A stretch of DNA of 64,000 nt from Fibrobacter sp. UWB4 (GCF_002210345.1 NZ_MWQI01000005.1:148430-212429); one strand, 5' to 3'; positions 17,319-26,783 are shown, counted from the stretch's first letter. Made by a program: numbers and translations. Notes: generated by a model not told the origin, from the letters alone.

Positions 17319-18491
17319 ATGTCTAACGCACAGTCCACAGGAATGAACAAACTGTTGATGTTTGTCACACTAATGTTAGTGTGCTTTGGCTGTGTTGTTG
17401 TCTATTCGGCATCGGCACCTGTGGCTTTGTCGAAAAATTTGCCCGCAGAGCATTATCTCTTGGCTCATTTAAGCAAGGTCTTGGCATCTGTCGTCATTAT
17501 TGGCGTGTTCTATAAGATTGACTATGCGTTATGGAAGGTGATGTCTCGTGTGATTTTTGGTGTCGGCGCCGTTCTTACGCTTGCAGCTATTGTTTCTGGG
17601 GGCGAGGTGAAAGGAGCTTCTCGCTGGATCTTTGGTATACAGCCCTCCGAGATTATGAAGTTTGGCTTTATCACTTGGGTTTGTGCGAAGCTGTCGGATG
17701 CAGGTGATGAAATCAAGTCGCTCAAGTGCTCGATTATCCAGCCTGCAGTACCTCTCGGAATTGCCGCGATTTTGCTTCTTTGCCAGCCGAATTACTCGAT
17801 GCTGATCATGTTCTGCACCTTGTTGCTCGTTTTGCTCTTTATTGCGGGTGCAAACTATAAGTATGTAGGTTTGAGTGTCCTTGTGAGTGTTCCTTTGGGA
17901 ATTATCGCAATGCTTCTAAAATCCCATACCCGTATGCGTATTCTTGCCTTTTTCTCTGATGAAGGCGCCATGAAAAATTCGCAGTACCAGGTGGATCATG
18001 CTCTCGAGGCTCTTGGAAATGGCGGAGTCTTTGGAAGAGGCGTTGGCATGGGTGAACAGAAACTCGGCTATTTGCCCGAAGCTTATAAGGATGTTGTCTA
18101 CGCGTCGATTGGCGAAGAATTTGGCTTTATCGGTACATTTGCCGTTTTGATTGCTTTCGCGATTCTTTTCTCGCAGGGCTACAATATTGCAAGGTCTTCG
18201 ACGACGCGTTTTGGCAGGTATATGGCTGTAGCGCTTACGACATCGCTTTTCATGAATTTTGTCATTCATGTGTGCGTGTGCGTGAGGCTTATTCCGGCAA
18301 CAGGCCAGCCGCTTCCGTTCCTTAGCTTTGGCGGAACGAACTTGCTCTTGTCGGCTGCCTTTATTGGAATTTTGTTGAATATTTCTCGCCCGACAAGTGG
18401 CAAGAGCATCCGTGAACCCTATATGAGTAGTACGCTTTCTTTTGATACGGGTCGGTTTATGAATTTTAGGACAAGAAGGAGTTCTATATGA
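17319..18491 (+). CDS. ftsW: Septal peptidoglycan polymerase FtsW
   Basis: A 390-residue SEDS-family integral membrane glycosyltransferase that polymerises lipid II with FtsI at the septum. About ten membrane helices can be seen. Conserved SEDS blocks include VVYSASAP near the start, GASRWIFGIQPSEIMKF, and the late periplasmic/TM block IPATGQPLPFLSFGGTNL. Its stop overlaps the murG start (ATGA). Confidence 0.96.
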   Translation: MSNAQSTGMNKLLMFVTLMLVCFGCVVVYSASAPVALSKNLPAEHYLLAHLSKVLASVVIIGVFYKIDYALWKVMSRVIFGVGAVLTLAAIVSGGEVKGASRWIFGIQPSEIMKFGFITWVCAKLSDAGDEIKSLKCSIIQPAVPLGIAAILLLCQPNYSMLIMFCTLLLVLLFIAGANYKYVGLSVLVSVPLGIIAMLLKSHTRMRILAFFSDEGAMKNSQYQVDHALEALGNGGVFGRGVGMGEQKLGYLPEAYKDVVYASIGEEFGFIGTFAVLIAFAILFSQGYNIARSSTTRFGRYMAVALTTSLFMNFVIHVCVCVRLIPATGQPLPFLSFGGTNLLLSAAFIGILLNISRPTSGKSIREPYMSSTLSFDTGRFMNFRTRRSSI

Positions 18492-19558
18492 AAAAGTTCC
18501 TCTTTGTTTGCGGTGGCACTGGTGGCCATATTTTCCCGGCAGTGGCTATTGCCGAAAGCTTGAAGAAGATGGGTGTTACTCAGATTACGTTTGCTGGCCG
18601 TAAGGATTCCATGGAAGAACGCCTTGTGGCAAAGAACTGGCCGTATGAATACATTTCGGCCGTTCCGCTGCATCGTGGACCGTTCCTCAAGAATTTGGCT
18701 TTGCCGTTCAACTTGACCAAGTCCTTGATTCGTGCAAAGAGCGTCGTAAAGAAAGTGGCGCCGGATGTCGTGATTGCAACTGGCGGTTATGTCTCGCTCC
18801 CGATTGTCCTTGCCGCTGGTTCTATGGGAATTCCTGTTTATTTGCAGGAACAGAATGCTGTTGCCGGTATTGCAAATAAGGTTGGTGCCCGTTATGCAAA
18901 GACTGTCTTTGTCACTTCCGAAGAAGCGATGAAGGGCTTCCCGATTGAAAAGACGCGTATTCTCGGCAATCCGATTCGTGATTTGCCTTCTGCGGATTCC
19001 TTGACTCGTCCGGTGGAATTCCGTGAAGGACGCAAGGCTGTGTTTATCGTTGGTGGTTCCCAGGGTGCCGTGGGCATCAACAACAAGATTGAAGAAAGCA
19101 TTGGCCGCATTGCCGCCCACGAAGATATTAGCGTGGTCTGGCAGGTGGGTGTAAAGAATGTCGATAGCATCAACGAACGCCTTGGCATTTTGCCGAACGT
19201 CGCTGTGCGTGGCTTCTTGGACAACATTTATGCTTACATGAAGCATGCCGACTTGATTATCAGCCGTGCAGGGGCGTCGGGACTTGCAGAAATTCTTGCG
19301 TTTGGCAAGCCTTCTATTCTGCTCCCGTACCCGCATGCTACCGCAAACCATCAGGAACACAATGCCCGCGTGGTCGAGAAGGCTGGCGCTGCTCTCGTGG
19401 AACTTGATGATGAACCGAATGATCTTTGGAATAAAGTAGAAGCACTCCTTTATGATCCGGAGCGCTTGAAGCAGATGGGCGAAGCCGCTGCAACGCTTGG
19501 CATGCCTGATGCCGCTGACCAGATTGCGAAAATTATTCTGGATATGGAGAGATCGTAA
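18488..19558 (+). CDS. murG: UDP-GlcNAc:lipid I N-acetylglucosaminyltransferase
   Basis: A 356-residue peripheral membrane GT-B enzyme that converts lipid I to lipid II. The N-terminal G-loop GGTGGHIFPA is at residues 9-18. Later motifs GGSQGAVGIN, SRAGASGLAEI and LPYPHATANHQEHNA fit the UDP-GlcNAc site. AGGAG lies 6 bases upstream. The murC start overlaps its stop by one base. Confidence 0.97.
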   Translation: MKKFLFVCGGTGGHIFPAVAIAESLKKMGVTQITFAGRKDSMEERLVAKNWPYEYISAVPLHRGPFLKNLALPFNLTKSLIRAKSVVKKVAPDVVIATGGYVSLPIVLAAGSMGIPVYLQEQNAVAGIANKVGARYAKTVFVTSEEAMKGFPIEKTRILGNPIRDLPSADSLTRPVEFREGRKAVFIVGGSQGAVGINNKIEESIGRIAAHEDISVVWQVGVKNVDSINERLGILPNVAVRGFLDNIYAYMKHADLIISRAGASGLAEILAFGKPSILLPYPHATANHQEHNARVVEKAGAALVELDDEPNDLWNKVEALLYDPERLKQMGEAAATLGMPDAADQIAKIILDMERS

Positions 19559-20940
19559 TGCAGATTAATGATTGTAAACGTGTTCGTCGCCTTCATTTTG
19601 TGGGTATCGGTGGTGCCGGTATGTCCGGTATTGCTGAGGTGCTTCACGAAAACGGTTTCGTGGTGACAGGTTCCGATATGGGCGAAGGCGCTGTCATTGA
19701 CTATTTGAAGGGCCTTGGCATCCGTATTGACTCGAAACACGAAGCAAAGAATGTCGTAGATGCGGACTTGGTCGTTTATTCTTCTGCCATTCCGTTTGAC
19801 AATCCGGAACTTGTCGAAGCCCGCAATCGCCGCATTCCGGTGATTCGCCGTGCCGAAATGCTCGGTGAACTGATGCGCCTCAAGTACACGCTCTCTATTG
19901 CCGGTACGCATGGCAAGACCACGACGACGTCTATCGTTGGCGCCATCTGGGAAGAAGCTGGTCTTGACCCGACGATTATCGTCGGTGGCATTGTGAAGGG
20001 CAAGTGCAGTGGCGCAAAAGTGGGCCACGGCGACTACCTCATTGCCGAAAGTGACGAATTTGACCGTAGTTTCCTTTCGATGATGCCCTCTTCGGCGATC
20101 ATCACGAACATCGATGCCGACCATCTCGATACTTACGAGAACATTGATGCCATCAAGGATGCGTTCACTCAGTTTGCAAACAAGATCCCGTTCTACGGTC
20201 AGGTGATTGTATGCCTCGACGATCCGAACGTGCAGCAGATTTTGTCGCACTTGAAGAAGCCGGTGATTACGTATGGCTTTACTCGCCAGGCGAAGTACCG
20301 CATTGAAAATCTCAAGTTCGTGAAGGGCTATCCGCAGTTTGAAATCTTGAATGACGGCAAGAGCCTTGGCGAATTCAAGCTCCAGATTCCGGGCCGCCAC
20401 AATGTGTTGAATGCGACTGCCGCTGTGGCTCTCGCTGTCGAAGAAGGCATTTCGATTGAAGTTGCTCGCAAGGCCGTGGCTGCATTCGAAGGCGTGAAGC
20501 GCCGCTTTGAATTTATCGGCGAAAAGAACGGTGTCATGGTTTTTGATGACTATGCGCACCATCCGACGGAAGCGACTGCTACACTCCTCGGATTCCGCGA
20601 AGCGTTCCCGGACAAGCGCATCATTGTCGCTTTCCAGCCGCACTTGTTTACGCGTACCCGCGACCAGCACGAAGCTTTTGGTAGCGCCTTTGCAAACTGC
20701 GATGTGCTCTTGGTGACCGATATCTATCCGTCTCGCGAAAAGCCGATTGAAGGCGTGACCGGTGCGATGGTTGCTAACAGTGCCGCTGACCGTGGTCATC
20801 GCGATGCCCGCTTTATCGGAGATTTGAACAACTTGATTCCGGTTTGCAAGGACTTGCTCAAGCCGAACGACGTGATCGTTCTGATGGGTGCCGGCAATAT
20901 CTGGAAGCTTGGACAGACGATTTTGGAGAAAAGCATTTGA
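19558..20940 (+). CDS. murC: UDP-N-acetylmuramate--L-alanine ligase
   Basis: A 460-residue cytoplasmic ligase that adds L-Ala to UDP-MurNAc. The Rossmann start HFVGIGGAGMSGIAE is typical of MurC, and the P-loop GTHGKTTTT lies near residue 118. AESDEFDRSFL and DDYAHHPTE match the catalytic and substrate regions. It starts inside the murG stop codon and ends at a TTGA overlap with ftsQ. ddl and murB, often next in this cluster, are absent. Confidence 0.96.
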   Translation: MQINDCKRVRRLHFVGIGGAGMSGIAEVLHENGFVVTGSDMGEGAVIDYLKGLGIRIDSKHEAKNVVDADLVVYSSAIPFDNPELVEARNRRIPVIRRAEMLGELMRLKYTLSIAGTHGKTTTTSIVGAIWEEAGLDPTIIVGGIVKGKCSGAKVGHGDYLIAESDEFDRSFLSMMPSSAIITNIDADHLDTYENIDAIKDAFTQFANKIPFYGQVIVCLDDPNVQQILSHLKKPVITYGFTRQAKYRIENLKFVKGYPQFEILNDGKSLGEFKLQIPGRHNVLNATAAVALAVEEGISIEVARKAVAAFEGVKRRFEFIGEKNGVMVFDDYAHHPTEATATLLGFREAFPDKRIIVAFQPHLFTRTRDQHEAFGSAFANCDVLLVTDIYPSREKPIEGVTGAMVANSAADRGHRDARFIGDLNNLIPVCKDLLKPNDVIVLMGAGNIWKLGQTILEKSI

Positions 20941-21779
20941 CTTTAGAAGAAACAACAATGTTCGGTCGACGGATCGGATACAACGAACGCAAGCGTAAGC
21001 GTAAGCGCGCCCGTATGAGACGGATGCGTGTGGCTGGCGTCGTTCGTTGGTACAAGCGTAAGGGCTGGATCTTGACCTTGCTCCTTATTGTGGCTACCGT
21101 CGCGCTGTGGCAGAGTCGTTTCTATCTACACCAGATCAATCCGCTTGAACTCAGGCATTTGCAGTACATCGAAATCGAGGGCAATCGTATGCTCTCTTGG
21201 GAAGATGTGGTGCAGAGTGCGCAGGTTGAAACGGGCATGCTCATGTCGGAACTGGATGCCGACTCTGTCAAGAAGTCTCTCTTGCAGATCCCGCTCATCC
21301 ATTCTGCCGAAGTGGAAAGCAAGTTTCCTTCGTCGCTTTACATCAAGTTGCAGGAAGCGTCGCCAATCGTGTCTGTCCTTGAAGGTGGCAAGGGAACAGT
21401 CTATTCTGAACGTGGACTTTCGCTCCCGATGTCGATGATGACGGCTTTGCATTTGCCGATTCTTGAAAATGAATCGGTAGGGAAGGTAAAGCTTGTGGCC
21501 CAGTTCCTGTTTGCCATGCGTAAGGAGGACAAGCCTCTTTATGACCGCGTGTCGCAAGTGGGATGGTCGGAGAAGGATAAGGCTTTTGAAGTGTTCTTTA
21601 AGGATGCCGGATTTCGCGTAATGTTTCCGGAATCGAACTGGGATAAGGACTTGTTTATGTTGTATGATGCTATCGGAAAGGGCTTTAGAAAAGATCTCCT
21701 TTGTGCTAGCGAGGTTGATATGAGATTTCATGGATTTGCGTATATAAAAAACTTTGATAAGAGGTGTATCAATGGATGA
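20937..21779 (+). CDS. ftsQ: Cell division protein FtsQ
   Basis: About 280 residues, a bitopic inner membrane protein. A very basic cytoplasmic tail (clusters such as RKRKRKRARMRRMR) leads to one membrane helix (WILTLLLIVATVALW). A POTRA domain follows (LQYIEIEGNRMLSWEDVV...SLYIKLQEASPI), then a beta-domain. It belongs to the FtsQLB complex that licenses FtsWI. The TTG at 20937 is proposed because GGAG lies 8 bases upstream and the TTGA overlaps the murC stop; an ATG at 20958 is a real alternative. It overlaps ftsA by 8 bases. Confidence 0.88.
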   Translation: MTLEETTMFGRRIGYNERKRKRKRARMRRMRVAGVVRWYKRKGWILTLLLIVATVALWQSRFYLHQINPLELRHLQYIEIEGNRMLSWEDVVQSAQVETGMLMSELDADSVKKSLLQIPLIHSAEVESKFPSSLYIKLQEASPIVSVLEGGKGTVYSERGLSLPMSMMTALHLPILENESVGKVKLVAQFLFAMRKEDKPLYDRVSQVGWSEKDKAFEVFFKDAGFRVMFPESNWDKDLFMLYDAIGKGFRKDLLCASEVDMRFHGFAYIKNFDKRCING

Positions 21780-23013
21780 CGATAAGCAAATAGTCAAAAA
21801 AGAGGACTACATTTTCGGGCTGGATATTGGCGCCTCGAAAGTGAATTTGTTCGTTGGCATCTCGGAAGGTGAATCCGTCCGAGTTGTGGAATGTGGTGAC
21901 TTTCCGTTGGAATCGTCTGACGAATACGATTCCGTTGTGGAAACGCTGCAAAAGGCCGTCCATGTGCTTGAATCATCGGCGGGTGTCGATGTGCGCGATG
22001 TCTATGTGGGCATCGCAGGAAAACATGTGTCCTCGTTCAGCTACAAGGGCCTGGTGACGCTTCCGACAAACGAAGTGCGCGATGAAGACATTATCAATGT
22101 TCAGCGTCAGGCAAGTACGCTTCCGGACAAGGCTGGCGAAATCATCCATATCTTCCCGGGTGAATATACGCTGGACGACAGAACGGGTATCCGCAATCCG
22201 AAAGGCTATTCTGGCCGTCGCTTAGGAGTTGAAGTTCAGGTGGTTACCTCACGCCCGAATGCTCTCCAGGATATCGCCAAGTGCGTGAATCGTGCGGGCC
22301 TCAACGTGGCGGGCTTTGTCCTCGAACCGCTCGCTGCTGCGTCCGCTGTTCTGTCCGATGACGAACGTGAACTTGGAGTGGCGCTGATTGATATTGGTGC
22401 CGGCTCTGCAGACGTGGCCGTCTTTGTCAAGGATTCCGTGCGCTATACGGCATCGCTCGACATTGCTGGCAACATTATTACAAGCGATATTAGCAAGTGC
22501 CTCAAGGTTCCGGTTTCTCTCACGAAGGCCGAAGAACTCAAGAAGAAGTATGGCACCTGCTCGCTCAACAATTTGATTGAAGATGAAACTTTCCCGGTTC
22601 CAGGTGTGGGCGACCGTGGAGAAGTTCTTTGTTCCCGTAAGCTTTTGGCTCAAATTATTACTGCGCGTGTTGCAGAAATCTTCAAGCTTTTGGCGAAGGA
22701 CTTGGAAAAGCACCACCTCGACACCGTCATTGATGGCGGTATCGTCCTTACGGGTGGCTGCTGCAACCTTGCTGGCATTGAAGAAATTGCAGCTAAAGTA
22801 TTCAAGAAGCCTGTGCATATCGGCAAGCCGAGAGGCATGAGCGGCATTCAGGAAGCTTTCCAGAATCCGTCTTATGCAACCGGCATTGGCCTCTTGTACT
22901 ACGCGAACAAGAAGCATCGCGAAAAGAAACAACGTGATACAGATACCCAGCTGCTTGTTACAGTAAAGAAGGGTATGCAGCGTATTCGCGACATCTTTAA
23001 GACTTACTTTTAA
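21772..23013 (+). CDS. ftsA: Cell division protein FtsA
   Basis: A 413-residue actin-like ATPase that tethers FtsZ to the membrane. FGLDIGASKVNLFVG is the phosphate-1 loop near residue 15, LIDIGAGSADVAVF is phosphate-2, and DGGIVLTGGCCNLAGI is the adenosine motif. The C-terminus (GMQRIRDIFKTYF) is an amphipathic helix fit for membrane binding. The ATG at 21772 has AGAGGTG upstream; an earlier frame start at 21754 has none. Confidence 0.96.
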   Translation: MDDDKQIVKKEDYIFGLDIGASKVNLFVGISEGESVRVVECGDFPLESSDEYDSVVETLQKAVHVLESSAGVDVRDVYVGIAGKHVSSFSYKGLVTLPTNEVRDEDIINVQRQASTLPDKAGEIIHIFPGEYTLDDRTGIRNPKGYSGRRLGVEVQVVTSRPNALQDIAKCVNRAGLNVAGFVLEPLAAASAVLSDDERELGVALIDIGAGSADVAVFVKDSVRYTASLDIAGNIITSDISKCLKVPVSLTKAEELKKKYGTCSLNNLIEDETFPVPGVGDRGEVLCSRKLLAQIITARVAEIFKLLAKDLEKHHLDTVIDGGIVLTGGCCNLAGIEEIAAKVFKKPVHIGKPRGMSGIQEAFQNPSYATGIGLLYYANKKHREKKQRDTDTQLLVTVKKGMQRIRDIFKTYF

Positions 23014-23045
23014 CCGTTAAACCACTCAAATCAGGGAGATAAACT

Positions 23046-24689
23046 ATGAGTGACTTTGAAAACATCAACTTCGAGGCTAAGTCTCGTATCACGGGCGATG
23101 ACGCTCCATCCAGAAATGCTAAGGTCAAGGTGTTTGGCGTCGGCGGTGCCGGCGGCAATACTGTGAACCGTATGAAGCAGATGAATATTGAAGGTGTAGA
23201 ATACTACGCTATCAATACTGATGCTATGGCTTTGGATCAGAGTCTCGCCGACCACAAGATCCTTATCGGTGAAAAGAGCACGAGAAATCTCGGTGCTGGC
23301 ATGGATCCGGAAATGGGCCGCAAGGCTGTCGAAGAAAACATCGATGACTTGAAAAAGTCTATGATGGGCGCTGACCTCGTGTTCGTTACGGCGGGCATGG
23401 GTGGTGGTACCGGTACGGGTGCCGCTCCGATCGTTGCAACTGTTGCCCGTGAACTTGGCATCCTTACGGTTGCCGTTGTCACGAAGCCGTTCCGCTTCGA
23501 AGGCAATGTCCGTAATTCCTTGGCTCAGAATGGCGTTCGCGCTCTCCGCGAAGCTGCTGATACGATCATCGTTATCGAAAACAAGAAGCTCTTGAACCTC
23601 ATCCAGAATACGAACAAGAACGCTACTGTTGATGAAGCTTTCAAGATGGCCGACGAAATCCTCGGTAATGCCGTGCAGAGCATCTGCAGCATCATGTTCC
23701 GTCATGGTCTTGTTCACGTTGACTTTGCCGATATCCGCAAGGTCATGCTCAAGGGCGGTTCTGCTCTCATGGGTACGGGTACTGCAGAAGGCGAAGGCCG
23801 CGGTGTTGCCGCTGCCGATGCAGCCCTCTCTTCTCCGCTTCTCGAAGACATCGATATCCAGGGCGCTTCTGGTGTGCTCATCAATGTTTCTCATGGCGAA
23901 AACTACTCCTTGCTCGAACACAACGAAGCAATGGAACACATTTACGACGCTGTGGGCGAAGAAGGCAACCCGAATATCATCGTCGGCGATATCACTCTTC
24001 CGGAACTTGGCGACAAGGTTTGCATCACCATCATCGCAACGGGTTGCGGTGGCACGAACAATGCTGCTGCTGTGAACTATGCAGGCATCGGTTCTGCTGC
24101 TTATCAGCAGGCTCAGACTTATCAGGCTGCAGCCGCTCCGGTACAGGCTGCAACTCCGCGTCCGACCACTAACTTTGTGGCTCTCGCAGGCCGTGCTACG
24201 GCTGCCATGCCGACCGCTCCGATGGCTGCTGCCCCGACGGTTGCCGCTCCGGCTGTCACTCAGCGCGTTGTTCCGGCTACAGCTCCTGCTGCTCCGTCTT
24301 ACATGGCTCCGCAGAACACTTATGCTAGCGCAGCTCGCCAGGCCGCTCCGGTGAACACGGCTGCCGCCATGTTTGCTCCGGCTTCTTCTTTCGCTTCTCC
24401 GAGCTTTGACGTTAAGGCCGGTTATGCAGAAGAAGCTGTTGCTACAAAGACTGTTCGTGAAACAGAAGAAATGCCGGGTGTTGCAGAAGCAGATCCGCTT
24501 TCCAATGGCAACTATGCAAGTTCCTTCAAGCAGGAATCTCGTCCGGCTCAGACGGAACAGGTGAGTGCTGTAGATTATGACACTCCGGCTTTCATGCGCA
24601 ACCAGAAGGCTCCTGAAGACGCTCTTAAGGAAAGCAATGTCGATTATGACTTGCCGGCCTTTATGCGTATGAATTCTGACTTGTTCTAA
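23046..24689 (+). CDS. ftsZ: Cell division GTPase FtsZ with two C-terminal peptides
   Basis: A 547-residue tubulin-like GTPase that forms the Z ring. The GTP signature GGGTGTGAAP is near residues 117-128, and the family core extends to about residue 345. An Ala/Pro-rich linker of about 160 residues follows, longer than in E. coli. The tail has two near-identical conserved C-terminal peptides, DYDTPAFMR (510-518) and DYDLPAFMR (533-541). Normally there is one, which binds FtsA, ZipA and other partners. GGGAG lies upstream of the ATG. A short inverted repeat spans the stop codon (24687-24707). Confidence 0.98.
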   Translation: MSDFENINFEAKSRITGDDAPSRNAKVKVFGVGGAGGNTVNRMKQMNIEGVEYYAINTDAMALDQSLADHKILIGEKSTRNLGAGMDPEMGRKAVEENIDDLKKSMMGADLVFVTAGMGGGTGTGAAPIVATVARELGILTVAVVTKPFRFEGNVRNSLAQNGVRALREAADTIIVIENKKLLNLIQNTNKNATVDEAFKMADEILGNAVQSICSIMFRHGLVHVDFADIRKVMLKGGSALMGTGTAEGEGRGVAAADAALSSPLLEDIDIQGASGVLINVSHGENYSLLEHNEAMEHIYDAVGEEGNPNIIVGDITLPELGDKVCITIIATGCGGTNNAAAVNYAGIGSAAYQQAQTYQAAAAPVQAATPRPTTNFVALAGRATAAMPTAPMAAAPTVAAPAVTQRVVPATAPAAPSYMAPQNTYASAARQAAPVNTAAAMFAPASSFASPSFDVKAGYAEEAVATKTVRETEEMPGVAEADPLSNGNYASSFKQESRPAQTEQVSAVDYDTPAFMRNQKAPEDALKESNVDYDLPAFMRMNSDLF

Positions 24690-24785
24690 TCGTGAATAAC
24701 GATTAGCCTTACAGTGCAATAACGAAATTCGACCTGGTGCGTTCGAAGTTTTCGAGTGCGCCTTCGAGAAAGAACACACACACAC

Positions 24786-24850
24786 GGGTGCGTGAGTGCG
24801 CACCCACCACAACACAAGGGATCACCCGGGTCTCCCTGCCTGGGTGGTCC
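24786..24850. other. Two strong hairpins downstream of ftsZ
   Basis: GGGTGCG..CGCACCC (24786-24805) is followed by a 12-bp stem with an 8-base loop (GGATCACCCGGG, 24819-24830, with CCTGGGTGGTCC, 24839-24850). No T-run follows. They may stabilise or end the long division transcript, or be part of the repeat array that begins here. The spacer 24690-25226 has no credible gene; its reading frames are made of repeats. Confidence 0.5.
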
Positions 24851-24854
24851 TTAT

Positions 24855-25160
24855 CGTGTCCGCTTCGCTTTGGTTTAATAGAAAAACTCCGTCGGCGCTT
24901 TGCTCTCGCCAACACGGCACGCTTACGCCGTGCCGCTTATGGCTTACGGTGAGTCCGCTCGGCTCTTGTGCAATACAAGACTCCGTCTTCGCCTCACTCT
25001 CGCCAACACGGCACGCTTACGCCGTGCCGCTTATGGCTCATGGTGTGTCCGCTCGGCTCTTGTGCAAAGGACAAGTTCCTTCTTCGCCTCGCTCTCGCCT
25101 TCGATGACTCGTCAATACGAGTCACCTCCGGCTCACGGCGTGTCCGCTTCGCTTCATGCT
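24855..25160. repeat. Tandem array of ~95-bp palindromic repeats
   Basis: The block GNGTCCGCTYSGCTY recurs at about 24856, 24951, 25044 and 25140, a spacing of 93-96 bases. Two full units share the segment CTCTCGCCAACACGGCACG (from about 24904 and 24998) with a hairpin CGGCAC..GTGCCG. In the third unit that hairpin is replaced by TGACTCGT-CAAT-ACGAGTCA, so the fold is kept while the sequence differs. Confidence 0.8.
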
Positions 25161-25165
25161 TGATT

Positions 25166-25194
25166 TGTCATGCCCGCCTTGAGCGGGCATCTCC
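25166..25194. repeat. Dispersed hairpin repeat (TGCCCG..CGGGCA)
   Basis: TGTCATGCCCGCCTTGAGCG followed by GGCATCTCC, a close copy of the element at 6801-6830, placed at the end of the array and before the next promoter. Confidence 0.8.
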
Positions 25195-25226
25195 ATGTTC
25201 AAAAGACTTTTTAATACATTTATATT

Positions 25227-26783
25227 ATGTTATCTCGTGCGTTATTGTTTGCTTGTTTGATGGCGGTGGCTGTGTTTGCCTCGGCTGAAGATCCTTCTGA
25301 AAAGCCTGCGGAAAAGGTTGGCTATTTCCAGATCGGGACGGATTTCAATTTCGGTTTCAACGGCGGCCCTACGGATCCGATGTTTGCTGTGGATACTGCC
25401 GAAAAATATGGTGTCAACTGGCGTGGACTCCGGATTCCGCTGGAGACGGCTCGCAATTACGAGGAACACATCAGTCCGTTTTTTACGCTCAGTTTTCGTG
25501 CCGGCTACAAGAATTTTGACTTTTTGCTAGAGGCTCCTTTGCGAAAGGATCTGGAAGCCTGGTTCAATAGTGAACTCAAGACGAATTTTACTTACAAGCC
25601 GAGCGAACTTGATATCAATGTCCCGACAAATGCTTATGCTAAATGGGAAAATTCTGTAGGCTTTGTTCAGTTTGGTAGGTTCAATCCCGAAGATTTGAAA
25701 ATTTCTAAAAATGATGTTTTTCTTGGTGGCTTGCCGTATCACGATGGAATCCATTGGAATTTGAATATTGGCATTTTCCGTTATGACTTTTTGCTGAGTT
25801 CATTGAATGCGTGGCTTTTTGACGATGTGATAAATCACGAAACGGGCTGCCCGCCGGAAGGTAGCGAAGCGTATGCCCAAAAATGTACATCTCCGGGTCG
25901 TCAGGTGAGCAACCAGCGCAATCGCACTTATACAGAAAATGTGAAGAACATGGTTTTCCACAGATTTGGCGTGGATACGAAAAAGTTCTGGATTTATATT
26001 GTTGAACAAAGTGTGATTGGCGGCAAGTCCTTGGAATTCCGCTCTATCAATCCGTTTATGTTCTGGCACGATAATTACGCAACGGGTTATACGTCTGCGG
26101 CAACGTCTGTAGAATTTGGTTACAAGACTTCTAATGGCGCAAAGTTCTATAGCCAAATCAATATGGAAGATATTGCGAGCCCGGTCGGTGAAGACAAAAA
26201 GATGGGCACGAACCGCTCTATCATCAATTACATGGTGGGTTACTATCATGAACTCGAAACCCGCAATTACGGAAAGTTCTCCTGGCGCTTGGATGTTGTT
26301 AAAACTGACCCTGCATCAAACAACAGCAAACTTCCGCTTTTGAAATACACTGGGCGCCGCAATTACCGCAGTAATTATCGCGAACAGGGCGATAGCGATT
26401 ATGCTGATGCATACTTTGTTGATTATCCTATTGGCTACCGTCGTGGTTCTGATGCGCTTGATTTGTGGTTTGACATGAACTGGAATTGGAATCATCATTC
26501 TGCGACGATGACGCTTGCTTGGCTGCGTCAAGGCGATAAGGAACTTTATACGGACTATGACAAAGCTTTAAAATCAGAAGAAACTCTTTCAGGAGTTGTC
26601 GAAAAGCAGTTCCTCGTTGATGTGCTTTATGAAAGAGAAGTGCGTGAATGGTTTAAGTTTTATGCCGGCGGTGGTTTCCGCGTGTATCGCAATCTCTCGC
26701 ATGATAAAAAGGAAGATGGTTCGGATGCCTGGATCCGTTCGGGCGTGAAGTTCTATTTCAATCCTGTGGATATGAAGTTCTGA
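25227..26783 (+). CDS. Exported beta-barrel outer membrane protein, unknown function
   Basis: A 518-residue protein with a signal peptide (residues 1-20, ending ASA). The mature sequence is rich in alternating aromatic and polar residues (for example FSWRLDVVK, YFQIGTDFNFGF, DLWFDMNWNWN) and ends in Phe (VDMKF), the signature of an outer membrane barrel. No specific family is recognised; a porin, or a polysaccharide-associated barrel such as the Wzi type, are guesses. No clear ribosome site is seen: TATATT abuts the ATG, so the transcript leader may be very short. The gene is monocistronic. Confidence 0.75.
   Translation: MLSRALLFACLMAVAVFASAEDPSEKPAEKVGYFQIGTDFNFGFNGGPTDPMFAVDTAEKYGVNWRGLRIPLETARNYEEHISPFFTLSFRAGYKNFDFLLEAPLRKDLEAWFNSELKTNFTYKPSELDINVPTNAYAKWENSVGFVQFGRFNPEDLKISKNDVFLGGLPYHDGIHWNLNIGIFRYDFLLSSLNAWLFDDVINHETGCPPEGSEAYAQKCTSPGRQVSNQRNRTYTENVKNMVFHRFGVDTKKFWIYIVEQSVIGGKSLEFRSINPFMFWHDNYATGYTSAATSVEFGYKTSNGAKFYSQINMEDIASPVGEDKKMGTNRSIINYMVGYYHELETRNYGKFSWRLDVVKTDPASNNSKLPLLKYTGRRNYRSNYREQGDSDYADAYFVDYPIGYRRGSDALDLWFDMNWNWNHHSATMTLAWLRQGDKELYTDYDKALKSEETLSGVVEKQFLVDVLYEREVREWFKFYAGGGFRVYRNLSHDKKEDGSDAWIRSGVKFYFNPVDMKF

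Noticed and set aside
24737..25288. Several overlapping plus-strand open frames in the ftsZ downstream array
   Set aside because: They are translations of the ~95-bp repeat in different frames, with no ribosome site.
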